The position numbers and the translations under genes were made by a program. 64,000 bases of DNA from NCBI RefSeq assembly GCF_021462225.1, contig NC_061812.1, positions 53,499,848-53,563,847 on the forward strand, in the 5' to 3' direction. Every line of letters starts with the position of its first letter. Within the stretch, counting starts at the first letter, position 1. The notes under the pieces were generated by a model, which saw only the letters and a list, made by a program, of their open reading frames with translations, ran no database searches and was not told the DNA's origin. The stretch comes from Girardinichthys multiradiatus. Lineage: Eukaryota > Chordata > Actinopteri > Cyprinodontiformes > Goodeidae. Of the stretch, positions 1 through 11,523 are shown in pieces.

Positions 1-45
1 AGGCACTTCACAAAAGTCAGGTACATACATTCCAAGATGAAGCAA
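1..45 (-). repeat. L2-like LINE 3' UTR fragment
   Basis: The first bases (aggcacttcacaaa followed by gtcaggtacatacattcca) resemble the 3' untranslated region of the two L2 copies elsewhere in this window, near 12030-12100 and, reversed, near 28770-28850. The piece is short and internally deleted, and it is cut by the window edge. Confidence 0.4.
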
Positions 46-129
46 TCTTCTTTTACTCACTCATCTGTGCACCACTAATTCATTGTACTACCAGCAAGCA
101 TTAGCTCCCAAGCTAGTTACTTAGCAACC

Positions 130-235
130 CGCATTGAAGGACCCGAATAGCTTCTTCTTTGTTGTTTTCTGGCGGTAGGCGTACAACGATGTGGTGCATT
201 ACTGCCACCAGCTGGCTTGGAGTGTGGACCAGAAT
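130..235 (+). repeat. Recurring ~80-bp module, copy 1
   Basis: This stretch contains a ggcggtaggc...acaac...ggtgcattactgccacc...ctgg...gagtgt pattern. It recurs near 4338-4425 and, more diverged, near 58618-58682. All three lie beside decayed transposon genes. It may be a terminal or subterminal part of a transposon family, but all copies are in the same orientation, so it is not shown to be an inverted repeat. Confidence 0.4.
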
Positions 236-1029
236 GTCGCTGACCTACATAGCTGTCCGTTGCACCTGTTCAAAAGTCAGATGCAGCAGGCAGCAAGAAT
301 AAAATGTTTATAGCCAGACATTAATACATAGACGCCCTATAGAACGCTGAACAATCCAAACCAAATCATGGAGAGCTGCACTTTTTTGTAAGAGTTCTCA
401 TAAAAATTCTGACTTTATTCTTGTAATTAAAAAAAAAATTATCTTAGCCTGGCCCTGATTCTCCATCGTGTTTAATGTATTTAATGTGTTTTATTAAATA
501 AAGTGTATTTATTTGTATTAGTTGACATTATAGCCTTGCCTCCAGCAATATGGCGGACATACGTTTACGTCTCAGCAGCAGGCCAACCCAGTCAAAGAGG
601 CTTCTATGTATTAATGTCTCTGTTTATAGCAACATGGTGAATTAGAAAATGCTTTGCGGTTAGGGTAGCAGTAGCATCCCTGACTAAAGCAGCTCATTGC
701 CTGACTTGCATCACGAGCAGCCAAGGGCCAGACACTCCACAGGGCTACACCCTATTAACATGAGATGTGGCGCAAGTGAAGTTAGACACTGTTGGAAAAC
801 ATGCAGTAATATATAAATGTTTAAAATCAGGTTGGGTCCGGATTGGACGGCATGATGGTCCGGATCCGGACCTTGGTCCGCTAATCCGTGACCTCTGTAG
901 TAGAAGATGAGGAGGAATTTTGTTTTTTCTGGTTAATTGCATAAGATGTTATGCATTAAATTAATAAAATAGCATGGTCAGAGTCACTATTCATCTGTTG
1001 GAAGGGTGGAAAAGCTCCCTACATCACAA
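236..1029. other. No gene recognised
   Basis: I see no coding frame with family resemblance here. The sequence is AT-rich with short homopolymers and is probably decayed transposon or intronic DNA. Confidence 0.4.
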
Positions 1030-1842
1030 ATAATTCAAACCTGGAACTCCAAATTGACCGCAACGACGTAAGCAGATTTAACATCTGCCACTCGGAAATC
1101 TGGGATGGATACTTCAGAGGATTGAAAAGGGGAACGATCTCTGAAAAGAAGGAAATCCTAGTGAAGTTCTCAGATGATGCAGGCAGGTTTGAGGAAAATA
1201 TTTGTTATTGCTGTTGTTGCTAAAAAGTGAATACAGTATTACGATAATTGTGTGGGATAAAACAGTTTCATTTCAATGCTTAGTAGCTGCTACAAAGTGT
1301 ACATTTAATTTTTCAAGCAACCTGTTATTGAATTTCAGATTCAAGGATGAACTTAATACCTTGCAATTTTGAACAGCCCTGCAGCAGTATCAAACGGCGC
1401 TGACTCGTGTTCTCTGTCATTCTGTGAAAAACGTGTCTGCTGCTGACATTGAAACTCTGTCCGACCAAAGCTTAGTCCAGATGGAAGTAACAAAAGGGTC
1501 CAGGAGAACAAGACAACCAGTTTCTGGGGAGACTACCTTCTTGATTGGTTAGTTTATTTGTTCCACTCTGTCCAATAACATTTACACAAATTACAATAAG
1601 AATTAATGACTTAGAATGTCTCAGTGTTGGTATTTACAGTCAATTAATGTCAATGCTTTCTACTTTCAGAAAATAACAGTGTGGTGACCCTGGAGGATGT
1701 CCTCATGTGTGCCACAGGTGTCCTGTGCATGCCTCCTGCTGGTATGGTCCCTCAGTCATGCCTTCAGTTTCCTAACAGTTCAAAATGCCCTATGGCAAAT
1801 ACATGTGCCAACACTTTAAAGTTGCCTCTCTTGGACAACTAA
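1030..1842 (+). pseudogene. HECT-like E3 ligase gene of a transposon, decayed
   Basis: Three exon-like blocks on the plus strand together resemble the HECT ubiquitin-ligase domain found in many fish transposon-associated, G2E3-like proteins. Block 1 (about 1036-1196) encodes the WDG-x-x-RG-K-R and FSDDAG signature of the N-lobe. Block 2 (about 1339-1546, after a ttcag acceptor) encodes a helical stretch with one in-frame stop near 1370. Block 3 (1671-1842, after a tttcag acceptor) encodes the C-lobe pattern LEDVL-x-x-ATG, then [15 protein letters not shown], and ends at a TAA. A HECT ligase would pass ubiquitin from an E2 to a substrate through a C-lobe cysteine; the cysteine of the ANTC motif is present. 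The glycine-rich segment expected after FSDDAG is not seen, so the gene is incomplete. The family assignment rests on motif recognition only. Confidence 0.6.
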
Positions 1843-3130
1843 AACACACATAAGGACAATATGAACTATGCGATTATGAATTCCCCCAGCTTTGGATGCA
1901 TTTAGCCAGCTTGCAGCTGTCGGTATTGAGCCAAACCTGTAAAGTTAGAAAAGATGTTGATTAGTTATGGTCAATGAATTACCTTTAAGTTTACTACTGT
2001 AATGTGCTTTAGCAGTTGGTAGTTGGTCTGCGTTAGGGTATCCACACGGGACAACTTTTGTGTGCGCACACACAAACATACACTAATTCATTCATTCATA
2101 AATTTATACATGGATGAATGAATAAATATATTTATAAGTTGAAGGTGCAAGGCGCTTATCAAATAATTCAAATAATGTAGTTTTGATTTTTAGTTCAACT
2201 GCGTTTGTGTGTCCACAGCATTATCTATGTTTTGTTGTGTAGAAAAGTCTGACAGACAACACATCATCAATTAAATGTCCGGACAGTAGTGTGGAAGATT
2301 TTTTCGAAAGAAACATCTTCTATAACAAATTCTTTAGTCAGATTTTATGTATAACTGCTGTAGAATTTAAGCAAAACTCATTGCAATACTATTATTACTT
2401 TTATGTTAACATTGTATACAAAGTCATGAAAAGAGTTTTGTTGTGTTTTTACATTCTTACCATCTTACAGATTAGCCATGTTCTTCAGAGTGATGTAGCT
2501 CTCTACAGCAGCTTCCCATTGAAGAGTTGGTGACAAACCGCTTTGTCTCTGAAGTTCTTCAAAGTTAGTTTCCTGTTCTTCAAACTTACCTAGAGTTGCT
2601 GGCTTGGGCATTAAGGTGTTGAACTAGCTCAGGGCTTGTGGAGATGTAGGGAATCCACAATTTCTGCTGTTGAATCTATGAGGAAGTACAAAAAAAGGTC
2701 CACGTTCACTGACAGTCGCAAAAACAAAGCTTACTTTCCTTACATGCACATTTTCGTTTAAATGTCATTCCATCCATCTCCATTGTTTGTCACAGGATCA
2801 GGATGCAGAGACCCAAAATGACTTTATATTAAAAGGCCTCAGCTTCTTAAGCAACAGTGCTACTAATTGTATTCATTGTTGCATGTCTGTAGTTTCAGTG
2901 ACAGCTAAATATTTCAAAGAGATGAACCAAAGAAACCTGCATTCTGGTATTGTTCACATTATTTTTGGAGTGTTTGCCTAATGGCATGGGGGCAGAAATT
3001 GGCAGAGTTTTAATGAATACCTGCATTATCTAATGCAATGTTACTGCGTATGTGTACTATGCATGTATGCTTTGTGATGAAAGCATTATCCAATGATCCT
3101 TCTATTTTAACATGAAAATACAAAACTCAC
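1843..3130. other. No gene recognised
   Basis: This is AT-rich sequence between the HECT-like and integrase-like pseudogenes. An 80-codon frame at 2291-2533 has no family resemblance. The middle of the integrase gene, expected here if the element were intact, cannot be found. Confidence 0.4.
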
Positions 3131-3511
3131 CTGTGAGGCAGGTGATACATAGCCTCTGGTTTTCCAAATGTGCACTGGGATTGGTGAACAGGACAAATAG
3201 TGTAAGTGTTCCATAGTTGCTTGTATTCATCAAGTTCTTTCTGAAGGACACCCAGGAAGCAGTATCACACCAAACTTCTGTATTGTCTGCTGCTATTGAA
3301 GAGATGCCTTTTCTTCAAGTTAATCAGAAATAGCTTCCCGCACAGTAGCAATTGGTGTGTAGTTAGTCCTCCTGGTCAGACCTACATCTTGTAGTCTTCT
3401 TTTTAAAGTGCTAAGACTCACTGAAATATTGTGTTTGGCTTCAACAAAGTCTATTATTACTTCACAACTGTGCCCTTCTGTGAAATACTTCAAGATAAGT
3501 TAATCTGCCAT
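3131..3511 (-). pseudogene. Integrase-like transposase, internally deleted
   Basis: Read on the minus strand from an ATG at 3511, this block begins with an amino-terminal helix-turn-helix like those of metazoan rve/IS3EU-type integrases: KYF-x-x-G, then STLKRRLQ-x-x-GL-x-RR, then YTPIATV. Stop codons interrupt it at the fourth codon and again after about 60 codons. In a shifted frame it continues with a carboxy-terminal-like piece (ELDEYKQLWNTYTI, then GKPEAMYHLP) and ends at a consensus splice donor (CAG/GTGAG at 3131/3130). The whole DDE catalytic core is missing between the two parts. It converges on the HECT-like pseudogene at 1030-1842, as the better preserved pair at 59201-63640 does in mirror image. 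Confidence 0.55.
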
Positions 3512-4337
3512 TGTAGTTTCAGGATCTGAAGGGAGGGAATAAGACAATAGATCTAAGAATCCAAAATGTTTTCATAAACATTGTTTTCATTTATATTTAC
3601 TGAAAAGTGAAAAAACAGTAGAAAGTTAGTAATTTCTATGATATCACCAACTTTCAGAGCAAAACATACCTTTATCTTGATGACTCCTTACAAACTGCTA
3701 CATGAGCCACGATATGACAGAACGGTTTGAAGGTTTGCACCACAAATTGGACAAACATAACTTGATGGAAAAAGTCACACTTCAGACAACTTCTCCTTTA
3801 TATAGTTGTACTGGTACACACGCAGACCCACGGAGTATATGCACCATCATTAAAAATAAGGTACACCATTGCCACTTTGGCTTAAAACTGAGTTAACATG
3901 ATTTATAAGCTGCTTAACACACAAATGAAAAACTTGCTTTCAATGACGCTGACAGTAAGAACAACCCAAGAAGTCTGTGGAGCCGACTTAAACAATTTTG
4001 CCGAAGTATACAATGAAGTTGAAGTTAGCTTTCAATTCGGCAGTTGAGAGAAAGTAAGCGTGTATTTATTAGCGATCAATTGTCTGTTTTCTGCACCGCA
4101 CTGTCACTCAGCAATGTAAGTTATCTGAAATGGGTCAAGTCGTTTCCATGGAAACCACTAACTCACAAACTGAAAATGCACTAGTTCCCTCTTCACTGGG
4201 TTAACAAACTTGCAGTTGTCAGTAAACCCACTTTCTGTGATAGTGGTACACCTGCATCACAGTTAACTAAAGAAAAATATTTCACTTACCTATCAAACGG
4301 GCAAGATTTGCCTCTTCTCTCCACAAGCAAAGCTCCG
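3512..4337. other. No gene recognised
   Basis: A minus-strand CPICG-like string near 3700-3750 could be part of a zinc finger, but it lacks the other ligands at a convincing spacing. I see nothing else here. Confidence 0.35.
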
Positions 4338-4425
4338 TTTGCTTTTTTTTCCTCTTCGTGTTTAATGGAAGTTGGCAAACAACTTAAAGGTGCATTACTG
4401 CCACCTACTGGAAAGGAGTGTAAGT
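4338..4425 (+). repeat. Recurring ~80-bp module, copy 2
   Basis: The stretch gttggcaaacaacttaaagg, followed by tgcattactgccacctactg, matches the modules at 130-235 and 58618-58682. It lies upstream of the minus-strand integrase-like pseudogene. Confidence 0.45.
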
Positions 4426-5770
4426 TCCTTTTCGCGCTGTCTGTGAAAATCCGGCAGCGTTACTTCCGCTACACATCATTTCCATTGTGGCTTTTGTATT
4501 TGTGTTGCGACTTTTGTATATTTGTTTTGCAGCTTTTGTATTTGTGTTGTGGCTTCAGTATTGGACCTGACACCTTTGGGCCACCGTACAAACATGAACA
4601 CAGCATTGCACGCTACATAGCATGATGGCGTCAGAAGCCGCTGCTACAGTAAACAAAGCAGGCATGGCTAATAGAAAGCGCTTGAGAGGAGGGCTCCAAT
4701 TTTCAAAATGTGATGCAATTACGCTCGGTGCAATATTTGTGACACGAAGTGGAGTACTTCTAATCCGAGGAAGCATCTGGTTAAGAGCAAGATTTTTCTC
4801 AAGGTTGAAGAGTGCACAATTTTCAACAGCCTCAGATGCATGGCTACAACTCCTGCATTCGGCACCATTAGCACCCGCATCATCATCTTGGTCTGCTCCA
4901 ATGAGGAGCAGACCAAGATGAGGCTAGTGTTTAGGATGTAGTTAGCATGGTACCGAAAATAAGTGCCGACACAGATTCACGGGTACTGGGTGGCAGTGGG
5001 TCCGTAGAGCGGCAAAAATGCACAAAACGTGCCAGCTGCTCTACCAAAACGAGTTGCTCTTAGAAGTACTTAAGAACAGGGGTAAAAGACGGCCCTGTGG
5101 AGCTACAATAACAAGGAATTTAGACCAAAGCATTGGAGTTCCACTTTATATTGTCCACAACTAAATGATTTCAGCGTGAAAAGTAATGATTTAAAAGCAT
5201 GATAAGTCCCCTTTGAAAGCTCATCACCAGTTCTTAGAAATGGTTGATTGCAGTTGTTGCTGCCAAAGGTGGCACAACCAGTTATTAGGTTTAAGTGAAA
5301 TTACTTTTCACAAAGAGCCACATTAGATTTGGTAGCGTTTTCCCTTAATCTGGAGTAAATACAAAAAGCATTTTGTTAAGGTTATTATTATTATTTTTTT
5401 TTTGATGATGATAAAAAAATGTTGATGTTGATGATCTAAAACATGCAATTGAAGTGTGACAAAAAACAAAAATAGAAGAAATCTTTATGAGGTCAAATAC
5501 TTTTTCACAGCACTTTACCTCAAGAAAGTCTTGCTCCTTTGTACAGACATATAGGTGAATAATGATTGGTTCTGGTTCAGATTTTTACTTGGACCTTTAC
5601 ATGTCACAGTGTTGGTTGATTCACCTGGAAGTATTTAGCATTATTGATAGTATCTTGCTCATATATTAAATTCAAGTCATATTGTTTTTATGGATCTTAA
5701 AAGTCTCCCATATTAGTGTATCAATGAAAGATTGCTAATCTTTTTTGATAAGTGCTGAAATCTCCTGTAC
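4426..5770. other. No gene recognised; SERINC intron or transposon DNA
   Basis: This stretch holds a perfect hairpin at 4884-4920, an interrupted T tract near 5393-5402 and AT-rich DNA. The 99-codon frame at 4622-4921 is not recognised, and its end is formed by the hairpin. The next downstream SERINC exon is not found here, so it must lie left of the window or be lost. Confidence 0.4.
4884..4920. repeat. Perfect 16-bp inverted repeat
   Basis: catcttggtctgctcc (4884-4899) and ggagcagaccaagatg (4905-4920) are exact reverse complements around a 5-base loop. Nothing nearby suggests a transcription terminator. It may be the end or centre of a small foldback element, or a local palindromic duplication. 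Confidence 0.8.
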
Positions 5771-5940
5771 CTGTACTTTGCGCAGCACAGAAACAACAGA
5801 GGCCACGGTGCACAACACCACATTAAAGCTGATGAAGAATTTGTTGATGATACAACCATCAGGTTTGGTGTAGAAGATGAAGCACAGTACAACAGCAATA
5901 AATGCAGTTATGTAGTTAAGGGTCATGACAGCCAGCAAAG
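5771..5940 (-). CDS. serinc: SERINC exon (FYTKPDGC / NKFFISFN region)
   Basis: This 170-bp exon is bounded by acceptor tttgtag at 5941 and donor gtacag below 5771. It encodes a membrane segment, the conserved FYTKPDGC loop and the NKFFISFN helix, and ends in KVQ. Family members usually have LPKVQ there; this copy reads LRKVQ. It joins in frame to the exon ending GWYT. Confidence 0.88.
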
Positions 5941-8900
5941 CTACAAACAGAAGGAACAAAACATACATTTTAATGCAGAAGTATTTTACTCTCATGAAAA
6001 GATACTTCTAATTAAGAAATAATTAGTGTAAAATTAGAATTACAGTTGGAGATACAGACCTGTATACCAGCCTCTGGAATTGCCTTTATCCATATTTTCA
6101 ATCCAGGACTCATTCCATGAGTGAACAAAGTCTACCAGCAGTACCAGTTGGATCAGAATGAAAAAGAAAGCTCCACCAGAGCCTATGATGAACCATGCTG
6201 CAACAATACAAAGCCAGACAGGTAATTCAGTTCCTCCTGTGTCATAAAATGTGATAATAAGTAGTTTCAAATATAAAGGTCTTACTGTAGGTGAAATGCC
6301 CATCTGGAATATACAAGGCACCAACTGTACTTGCCACCAAGGCAACAAACTTATAGAACCAAAATCTGAAAATAAATTGTCAATATGGAAACTTCAGTTA
6401 GGTAATTGTTCTTAGCAAGGTATAACTGTGTGATGATATGGTAAATTAACTATTTCACAAATCGCAGGATTACAAAATCAGAGTTGTCAAATTAAGGGTT
6501 TTGTTTGTTCTGTTTGCAGACCACAGCTGCTATCTTTGTTTGCTACCTAGAAAGCCTGCTTGCATTTTTGAAACCAATGGATCTTGTAACTAGAAATATC
6601 TATCCTTGAGTGATGCTCGTTGTTTTTTCTTGGCTGGATCATTGTACTTTTTTATCACCAATATGCTAAATAGATCAAAACATTCCAGCAGAGTGAAAAT
6701 GCTTTAGTAAGACTTCAGATGAGCGTTAAAAAGAGATATCATTTTTCTCAACATTAGATTCCTAGTAAATACAGAATAGAATTTAGAATTCTCCCTCCAT
6801 TCATCCATCTTTTATATCCACTTATCCATGCCAGGTTGTGGGCGGGCTGGTGCCAATCTACAGCAGTGATAGGAAAGGAGGCAGGATACAACATAAACAG
6901 GTCGCAAGTCAATCACAAGACAATACAGAGACACACTGGACAAACATCCATGCACAAGCCTACTCATACCTAAGGACAACTTAGAGTAGACAGTAGTCAT
7001 TAATTTGGACTGTGGGAGGAAGCAGAAGTACCCACAGAGTACCCACACATGCATGGGGAGAACAGACCAACTCCATGCAGAAAGAGCAGCTACATTCTTC
7101 CTCTATATATAATGGCTAACAGCCATTTCCAGTTTATCCTAAATAACTAGATTCATAAGTTGACCAAAAGCACTTTCTCTTAAACTACAGGTTAACGTGT
7201 GGTCCCTAGAATGGGAGTCAATTACAAAGAGATTTTTCAGTTATCACGCTGCTCTCTTTTAAAACTCGTTCCCAGTTTAATTACAGAGAAAAACATGCTG
7301 TTTCCCCTTAAATTTAGAAACAGAACTCTCTTTTTTTCATTAGGTTTATATTAGGGTTGTGCTTTAACGTGCTTTGCCTTTAGATACATTTCCATATGCC
7401 TGAAAAACTGGAGGACCTGCTGCATAGTGGAAAAATGTCATGCTTTTTGCACACGATGGCAACCAAATGCTTTAGTGTTAGCCTTTGTGTCTGTGTTCTT
7501 AACCCTCAGCCTGATGGTCACTTGTACTGAAGCTGTTTCTTTCTGTTGAAAGGGAGTTGTAAGGATGGGAGATTGAACTGGAGTTAAAATTGAATGCAAT
7601 CTGCTGCTTTCACTTAAATGTTGCATTTTATTATTGACTGAATATGGGTGAATTTTAACCTAGGGTGAATTTTAGCCTAACATGCATATTTTGGACTGTG
7701 GGATGAGAGAACCCACCATATCTCACATTTTCATTTGAACACTGATGGGAAGACCAACATCCATACCTTGCTACACTCCACCATTAACCGAAATTCCCTC
7801 CTAACTTAGAAAAGGCAAACCTAGTTTTTTTTGGCGTGGTGTGTAACAATACAATTTAATCACGACCATTATCATACTTCAGTCTGAACGGTTCGGGTCA
7901 TCAAAACGACCTGCATGCACAGGATAATATCGGACGTCACACGGCAACACACTGTTAACGTAAGCGAAAATGGATGTGTGGTACTAATTGGGCCATTCAG
8001 ACTGCCATGAAAAAGTTGGATATGGTTGCATAAGAGCAAACGTCTTAGTCTTAGGTATTGATCAGGTAAGATATCTTGAACTCACTGTGAATGTCCACTG
8101 TTTATGTAACCATACACCTCTACTAAAACTAATTTAAATTTTGCCATGGTTCTCCTTCAGCTTCGAAAGTACACAAGTGTACACATATTTCTTCCAGAGT
8201 GGATTGTGAATATTTTTTTAAGTGTAATTTGTTTTAATAATTATACTGCCTGCGTTATTTATTCTTCTTTTTGTTAAACCAACGAAATCAAACTGTGAGC
8301 TGCCTGAAGATTCCAGCCCCTCGAGGGAAATCTGAGGTTTTGTTGTTTTATGATAGGCTAAATGTACTCGTACTCGTCGTCTTCCGCTTTATCCAGGACC
8401 GGGTCACGGGGGCAGGAGACTCAGCAGAGACGCCCAGATGTCCCTCTCCCCAGACACCTACTCCGGGGGGAGCCCAAGGCGTTCCCAGGCCAGCCGAGAG
8501 ACACAGTCCCTCCAGCGTGTCCTGGGCCGTCCCCTGGGCCGTCCCCTGGACCGCCACAGCACATGCTGTAGGTCTTGGCTAGAGGGGGCCAGCCGGACCA
8601 TGTCATCTGCAAAAAGAAGAGACAAAATCCTCTGGTCCCCAAACCAGACCCCCTCCGGCCCTTGGCTGTGCCTAGAAATCCTGTCCATGAAAGTTATGAA
8701 CAGGACCGGTGACAAAGGGAAGCCCTGCCAGTGTCCAACATGCACAGGGAACGGGTCCAACTTAGTGCCGGCAATGCGAAGCAAACTCCTGCTCCACTTC
8801 TACAGAGACCGGATGGCCCCTAGTAAAGGGCCCCCGATTCCATACTCCTGGAGCACCCCCCACAGGGCATCACGAGGGACGCAGTCGAATGCTTTCTCCA

Positions 8901-11523
8901 GGTCCACAAAATACATGTGGACCGGTTGGGCAAACTCCCATGAACCCTCGAGTACCCTGTAGACGGTATAGAGCTGGTCCAGTGTTCCACGGCTGGGACG
9001 AAAACCACACTGTTCCTCCTGAAGCCGAGGTTCGACTATCGGCCGGACTCTCCTCTCCAATATCCTGACGTAGGCCTTACCAGGGAGGCTGAGGAGTGGG
9101 ATCCCCCTGTAGTTGGAACACACCCTCCGGTCACCCTTCTTATGTAGGGGGACCACCACCCCAGTCTGCCAATCCAAAGGCACTGTCCCCGTCCGCCACG
9201 CAATGTTGAAGAGGCGTGTCAACCATGACAGCCCCACAACATCCAAAGACTTGAGGTACTCAGGGCGGATCTCATCCAACCCCGAAGCCTTGCCACTGCG
9301 AAGCCTTTTAACCACCTCGGTGACTTCAGCCTGGTTGATGAAAGAGTCCAACCCCGAGTCCCCAGCCTCTGTTTCCACCAGGGAATGTGTGATGGCAGGA
9401 TTGAGGAGATCCTCGAAGTACTCCTTCCACCGGCCGATAATGTCCCCAGCCGAGGTCAGCAGCTCCCCACCCCCACTGTAAACAGTGTTGGCGAAGCACT
9501 GCTTTCACCTCCTGAGGCGCCGGACGGTTTGCCAGAATCTCTTCGGGGCCAACCAGTAGTCCTTCTCCATTTCCTCACCGAACTCCTCCCAGGTCCGAGT
9601 TTTTGCTTCTGCTACCGCCCGGGCCGCGGCACGCTTGGCCCCATGGTACGCGTCAGCCGCCTCAGGAGTCCCACAAGCCGACCACAACCGATAGGACTCC
9701 TTCAGCTTGACAGCGTCCCTTACTGCCGGTGTTCGGGGATTGCCGCCATGACAGGCACCACAGACCTTACGGCCGCAGCTACGGGCAGCAGCATCGCCAA
9801 TAGATGCGGAGAACATGGTCCACTCGGACTCTATGTCTCCAACATCCCTCGGAATCTGGTCAAAGCTCTGCCGGAGGTGAGAGTTGAATACATCCCTGGC
9901 GAAGGGGTCCGCCAGACGTTCCCAACAGACCATCACTATGCGCTTGGGCCTGCCAAGTCTGTCCGGCTTTGTCCTCCCCCCAGCGGATCCAACTCACCAC
10001 TAGGTGGTGATCAGTGGACAGCTCAGCCCCTCTCTTCACTCAAGTGTCCAAAACATGCGGCCGAAGGTCTGATGATACGACAACAAAGTCAATCATTGAC
10101 CTCCTGCCTAGGGTATCCTGGTGCCAAGTGCACTGATGGACACCCTTATGTTTGAACATGGTGTTCATTATGGACAATGCGTGACTAGCACAGACGTCCA
10201 ATAACAAAACACCGTTTGGATTCAGATCGGGGAGGCCATTCCTCCCGATCACGCCTCTACAGGTGTCACTGTCGTTTTCCACGTGGGCGTTGAAGTCCCC
10301 CAGCAGAATAATGGAGCCCCCAGGAGGGGCACTATCCAGCACCCCCGACAGGGACACCAAGAAGGCTGGGTACTCCTTACTACCACTCGGCCCGTAGGCT
10401 GAAATGATAGTCAGAGACCTCTCCCCAACCCGAAGGCGCAGGGATGCGACCCTCTCATCCACTGGGGTAAACCCCAACACGAGACGGCTGAGCTGGGGGG
10501 CGACAAGCAAACCCACCCCAGCCCGCCGCCTCTCCCCGTGGGCCACTCCGCACCAGCTCAGGCTCCTTCCCCCCTAGTGAGGTGACATTCCACGTCCCTA
10601 GAGCCAGCCTAAGCATTCAGGGATCGGGCCGCCGAGGTCTCCACCTTCATCCGCCGCCCAATCCTCTTTGCACCGGTCCCTCACCTCACCGTGCACCTGC
10701 ACCTAGGCTAAGTGTTTCTGGTACTATTTCAGTACTTACCCATTGTGTATGGAAGCACGAGGGTCTCTGCTGGTCTTGATGTTAACTGTAAAAATGGAAA
10801 AGCTTAGGAACCACATACTCAAGCCAAAGCAGAAGCGGTACACTGCCTTATATCCCACGAACATTTCACACTTCAAATAAGCCTGATGGCTTGGAATAAC
10901 GAAGCTTTCCCTATGATCACAGAAACCCGGAACCTGCCAAAAAAGAAAACAAAATCTTAGCATTGCACTTAAGATTTATACAAGGCTAGCATCATGATTA
11001 TCTGACCCTACACATTACCTAAAAGTAATTTAGTTCTCAAGGTCTTGTCTTAAATTGATCTGTTTAGAAAGAAGAGTAGTCGTCTGGTAATTGGAAAGTT
11101 AAGGGTTCATTTCTATTTGTCCTTGCCACATGTCAATGTGTCTTTAGGTAAGACACTGAACCCTATCCCAAGTTACCTATCATTACTTCATGAATGTGTG
11201 AATGTTTGGGTAGATAAATGTGATTCATTGTGGAAAAGTGCTTTGAGTTTATTCAAGTTCAAGTATATTAAATATACTTTCTACAGTGTATTTTTGTGTC
11301 TTTTGTGCTCACTTTTCATTCAGAAGTCTAACTACTCCATCCATACTGTAATTCCAGAATTTAGCCATACCCTTCTGAGTTGCTGCTCCACTCCTGGTGA
11401 CAGCATTATGCAGGCAACAATGGTACCCAACAACAGAATGGAGGCGTAGACAATCCTGGTCACTGTGGAGTTTCTGCTGTTTGGACAGCAGCTGCAAACT
11501 GGACATGTAGCATTGCTGCACAT
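5771..11523 (-). CDS. serinc: SERINC family membrane protein, partial multi-exon gene
   Basis: Five minus-strand exons with GT-AG borders join without changing frame: 11371-11523, 10740-10933, 6286-6365, 6060-6197 and 5771-5940. The product shows the family order: Cys-rich CSCCP and [40 protein letters not shown]; then [34 protein letters not shown] and NKFFISFN. SERINCs are polytopic membrane proteins first linked to serine incorporation into membrane lipids. In mammals some paralogues reduce retroviral infectivity and act as lipid scramblases (known of the family, not shown here). Several hydrophobic segments are evident in each exon. The first exon and the last exons are not found; the carboxy end would lie left of 5771. 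No stop or frameshift is seen in the exons, so the gene may be functional. The paralogue (1/3-like or other) is not resolved. Confidence 0.9.
6060..6197 (-). CDS. serinc: SERINC exon (HSWNESW region)
   Basis: This 138-bp exon has acceptor ttgcag and donor gtctgt. It encodes [20 protein letters not shown], then VDF-HSWNESW and GNSRGWYT. This is the most diagnostic SERINC segment in the window. Confidence 0.92.
6286..6365 (-). CDS. serinc: SERINC exon (FWFYKF...IPDGHFT)
   Basis: This 80-bp exon has acceptor ttttcag and donor gtaaga. It encodes [20 protein letters not shown] and DGHFT, joining NG from the previous exon and WFII of the next in the correct phase. Confidence 0.9.
6794..7090. repeat. 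Common teleost interspersed repeat, copy 1
   Basis: This contains landmarks of a very common fish repeat: a ccatccat-type start, 'aggtcgcaagtcaatcacaa', 'ggactgtgggaggaagcaga' and 'catgcatggggagaacag...ctccatgcagaaag'. A second, better conserved partial copy is at 50295-50450. The family name cannot be given without a repeat library. It lies in the SERINC intron. Confidence 0.65.
7100..8353. other. SERINC intron, no feature recognised
   Basis: This is intronic sequence between the exon at 6286-6365 and the LINE inserted at 8366. I see no exon with SERINC similarity and no clear repeat boundary. Confidence 0.5.
8366..10703 (-). mobile_element. Rex3/RTE-like LINE, nearly complete but decayed
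   Basis: A minus-strand non-LTR retrotransposon lies in a SERINC intron. Its frames, broken by several small indels, encode in order a conserved start ([17 protein letters not shown] in related copies; visible near 10575-10600), an APE-type endonuclease ([25 protein letters not shown]), then reverse transcriptase ([37 protein letters not shown]). Relative to the copy at 33455-36158 it lacks a stretch after ELVR. The 3' end reads gataaagcggaagacgacga, then gtacgag. It is flanked by near-identical 12-bp direct repeats, taggctaaatgt (8354-8365) and taggctaagtgt (10704-10715), the expected target-site duplication. It lies in the same orientation as the host gene. Confidence 0.88.
10740..10933 (-). 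CDS. serinc: SERINC exon (VPGFC...IHNG)
   Basis: This 194-bp exon has acceptor ttggcag and donor gtaagt (10739-10734). It encodes VPGFC, a short loop, [10 protein letters not shown], a hydrophobic segment and [16 protein letters not shown] target duplication begins only 24 bases into the following intron. Confidence 0.92.
11371..11523 (-). CDS. serinc: SERINC exon (CSCCP...EQQL)
   Basis: This 153-bp exon has acceptor ccccag and donor gtatgg. It encodes [24 protein letters not shown], a membrane segment and PGVEQQLRR. The first Met of this exon is unlikely to be the start codon, because family members have an upstream exon beginning with a short LASW-type segment. That exon is not found to the right as far as I can read. 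Confidence 0.88.

Noticed and set aside
2291..2533. 80-codon frame with hydrophobic stretches
   Set aside because: AT-rich random-looking composition, no motif and no splice support.
3690..3760. Minus-strand CPICG string resembling a zinc finger
   Set aside because: Further ligands are missing and no exon structure supports it.
4622..4921. 99-codon plus frame starting MMASEAAATVNKAG
   Set aside because: No family resemblance, and its end is formed by the hairpin at 4884-4920. It was not called a gene.
8271..8962. Overlapping plus-strand frames (103 and 174 codons)
   Set aside because: They are antisense shadows of the GC-rich minus-strand Rex3/RTE-like LINE.
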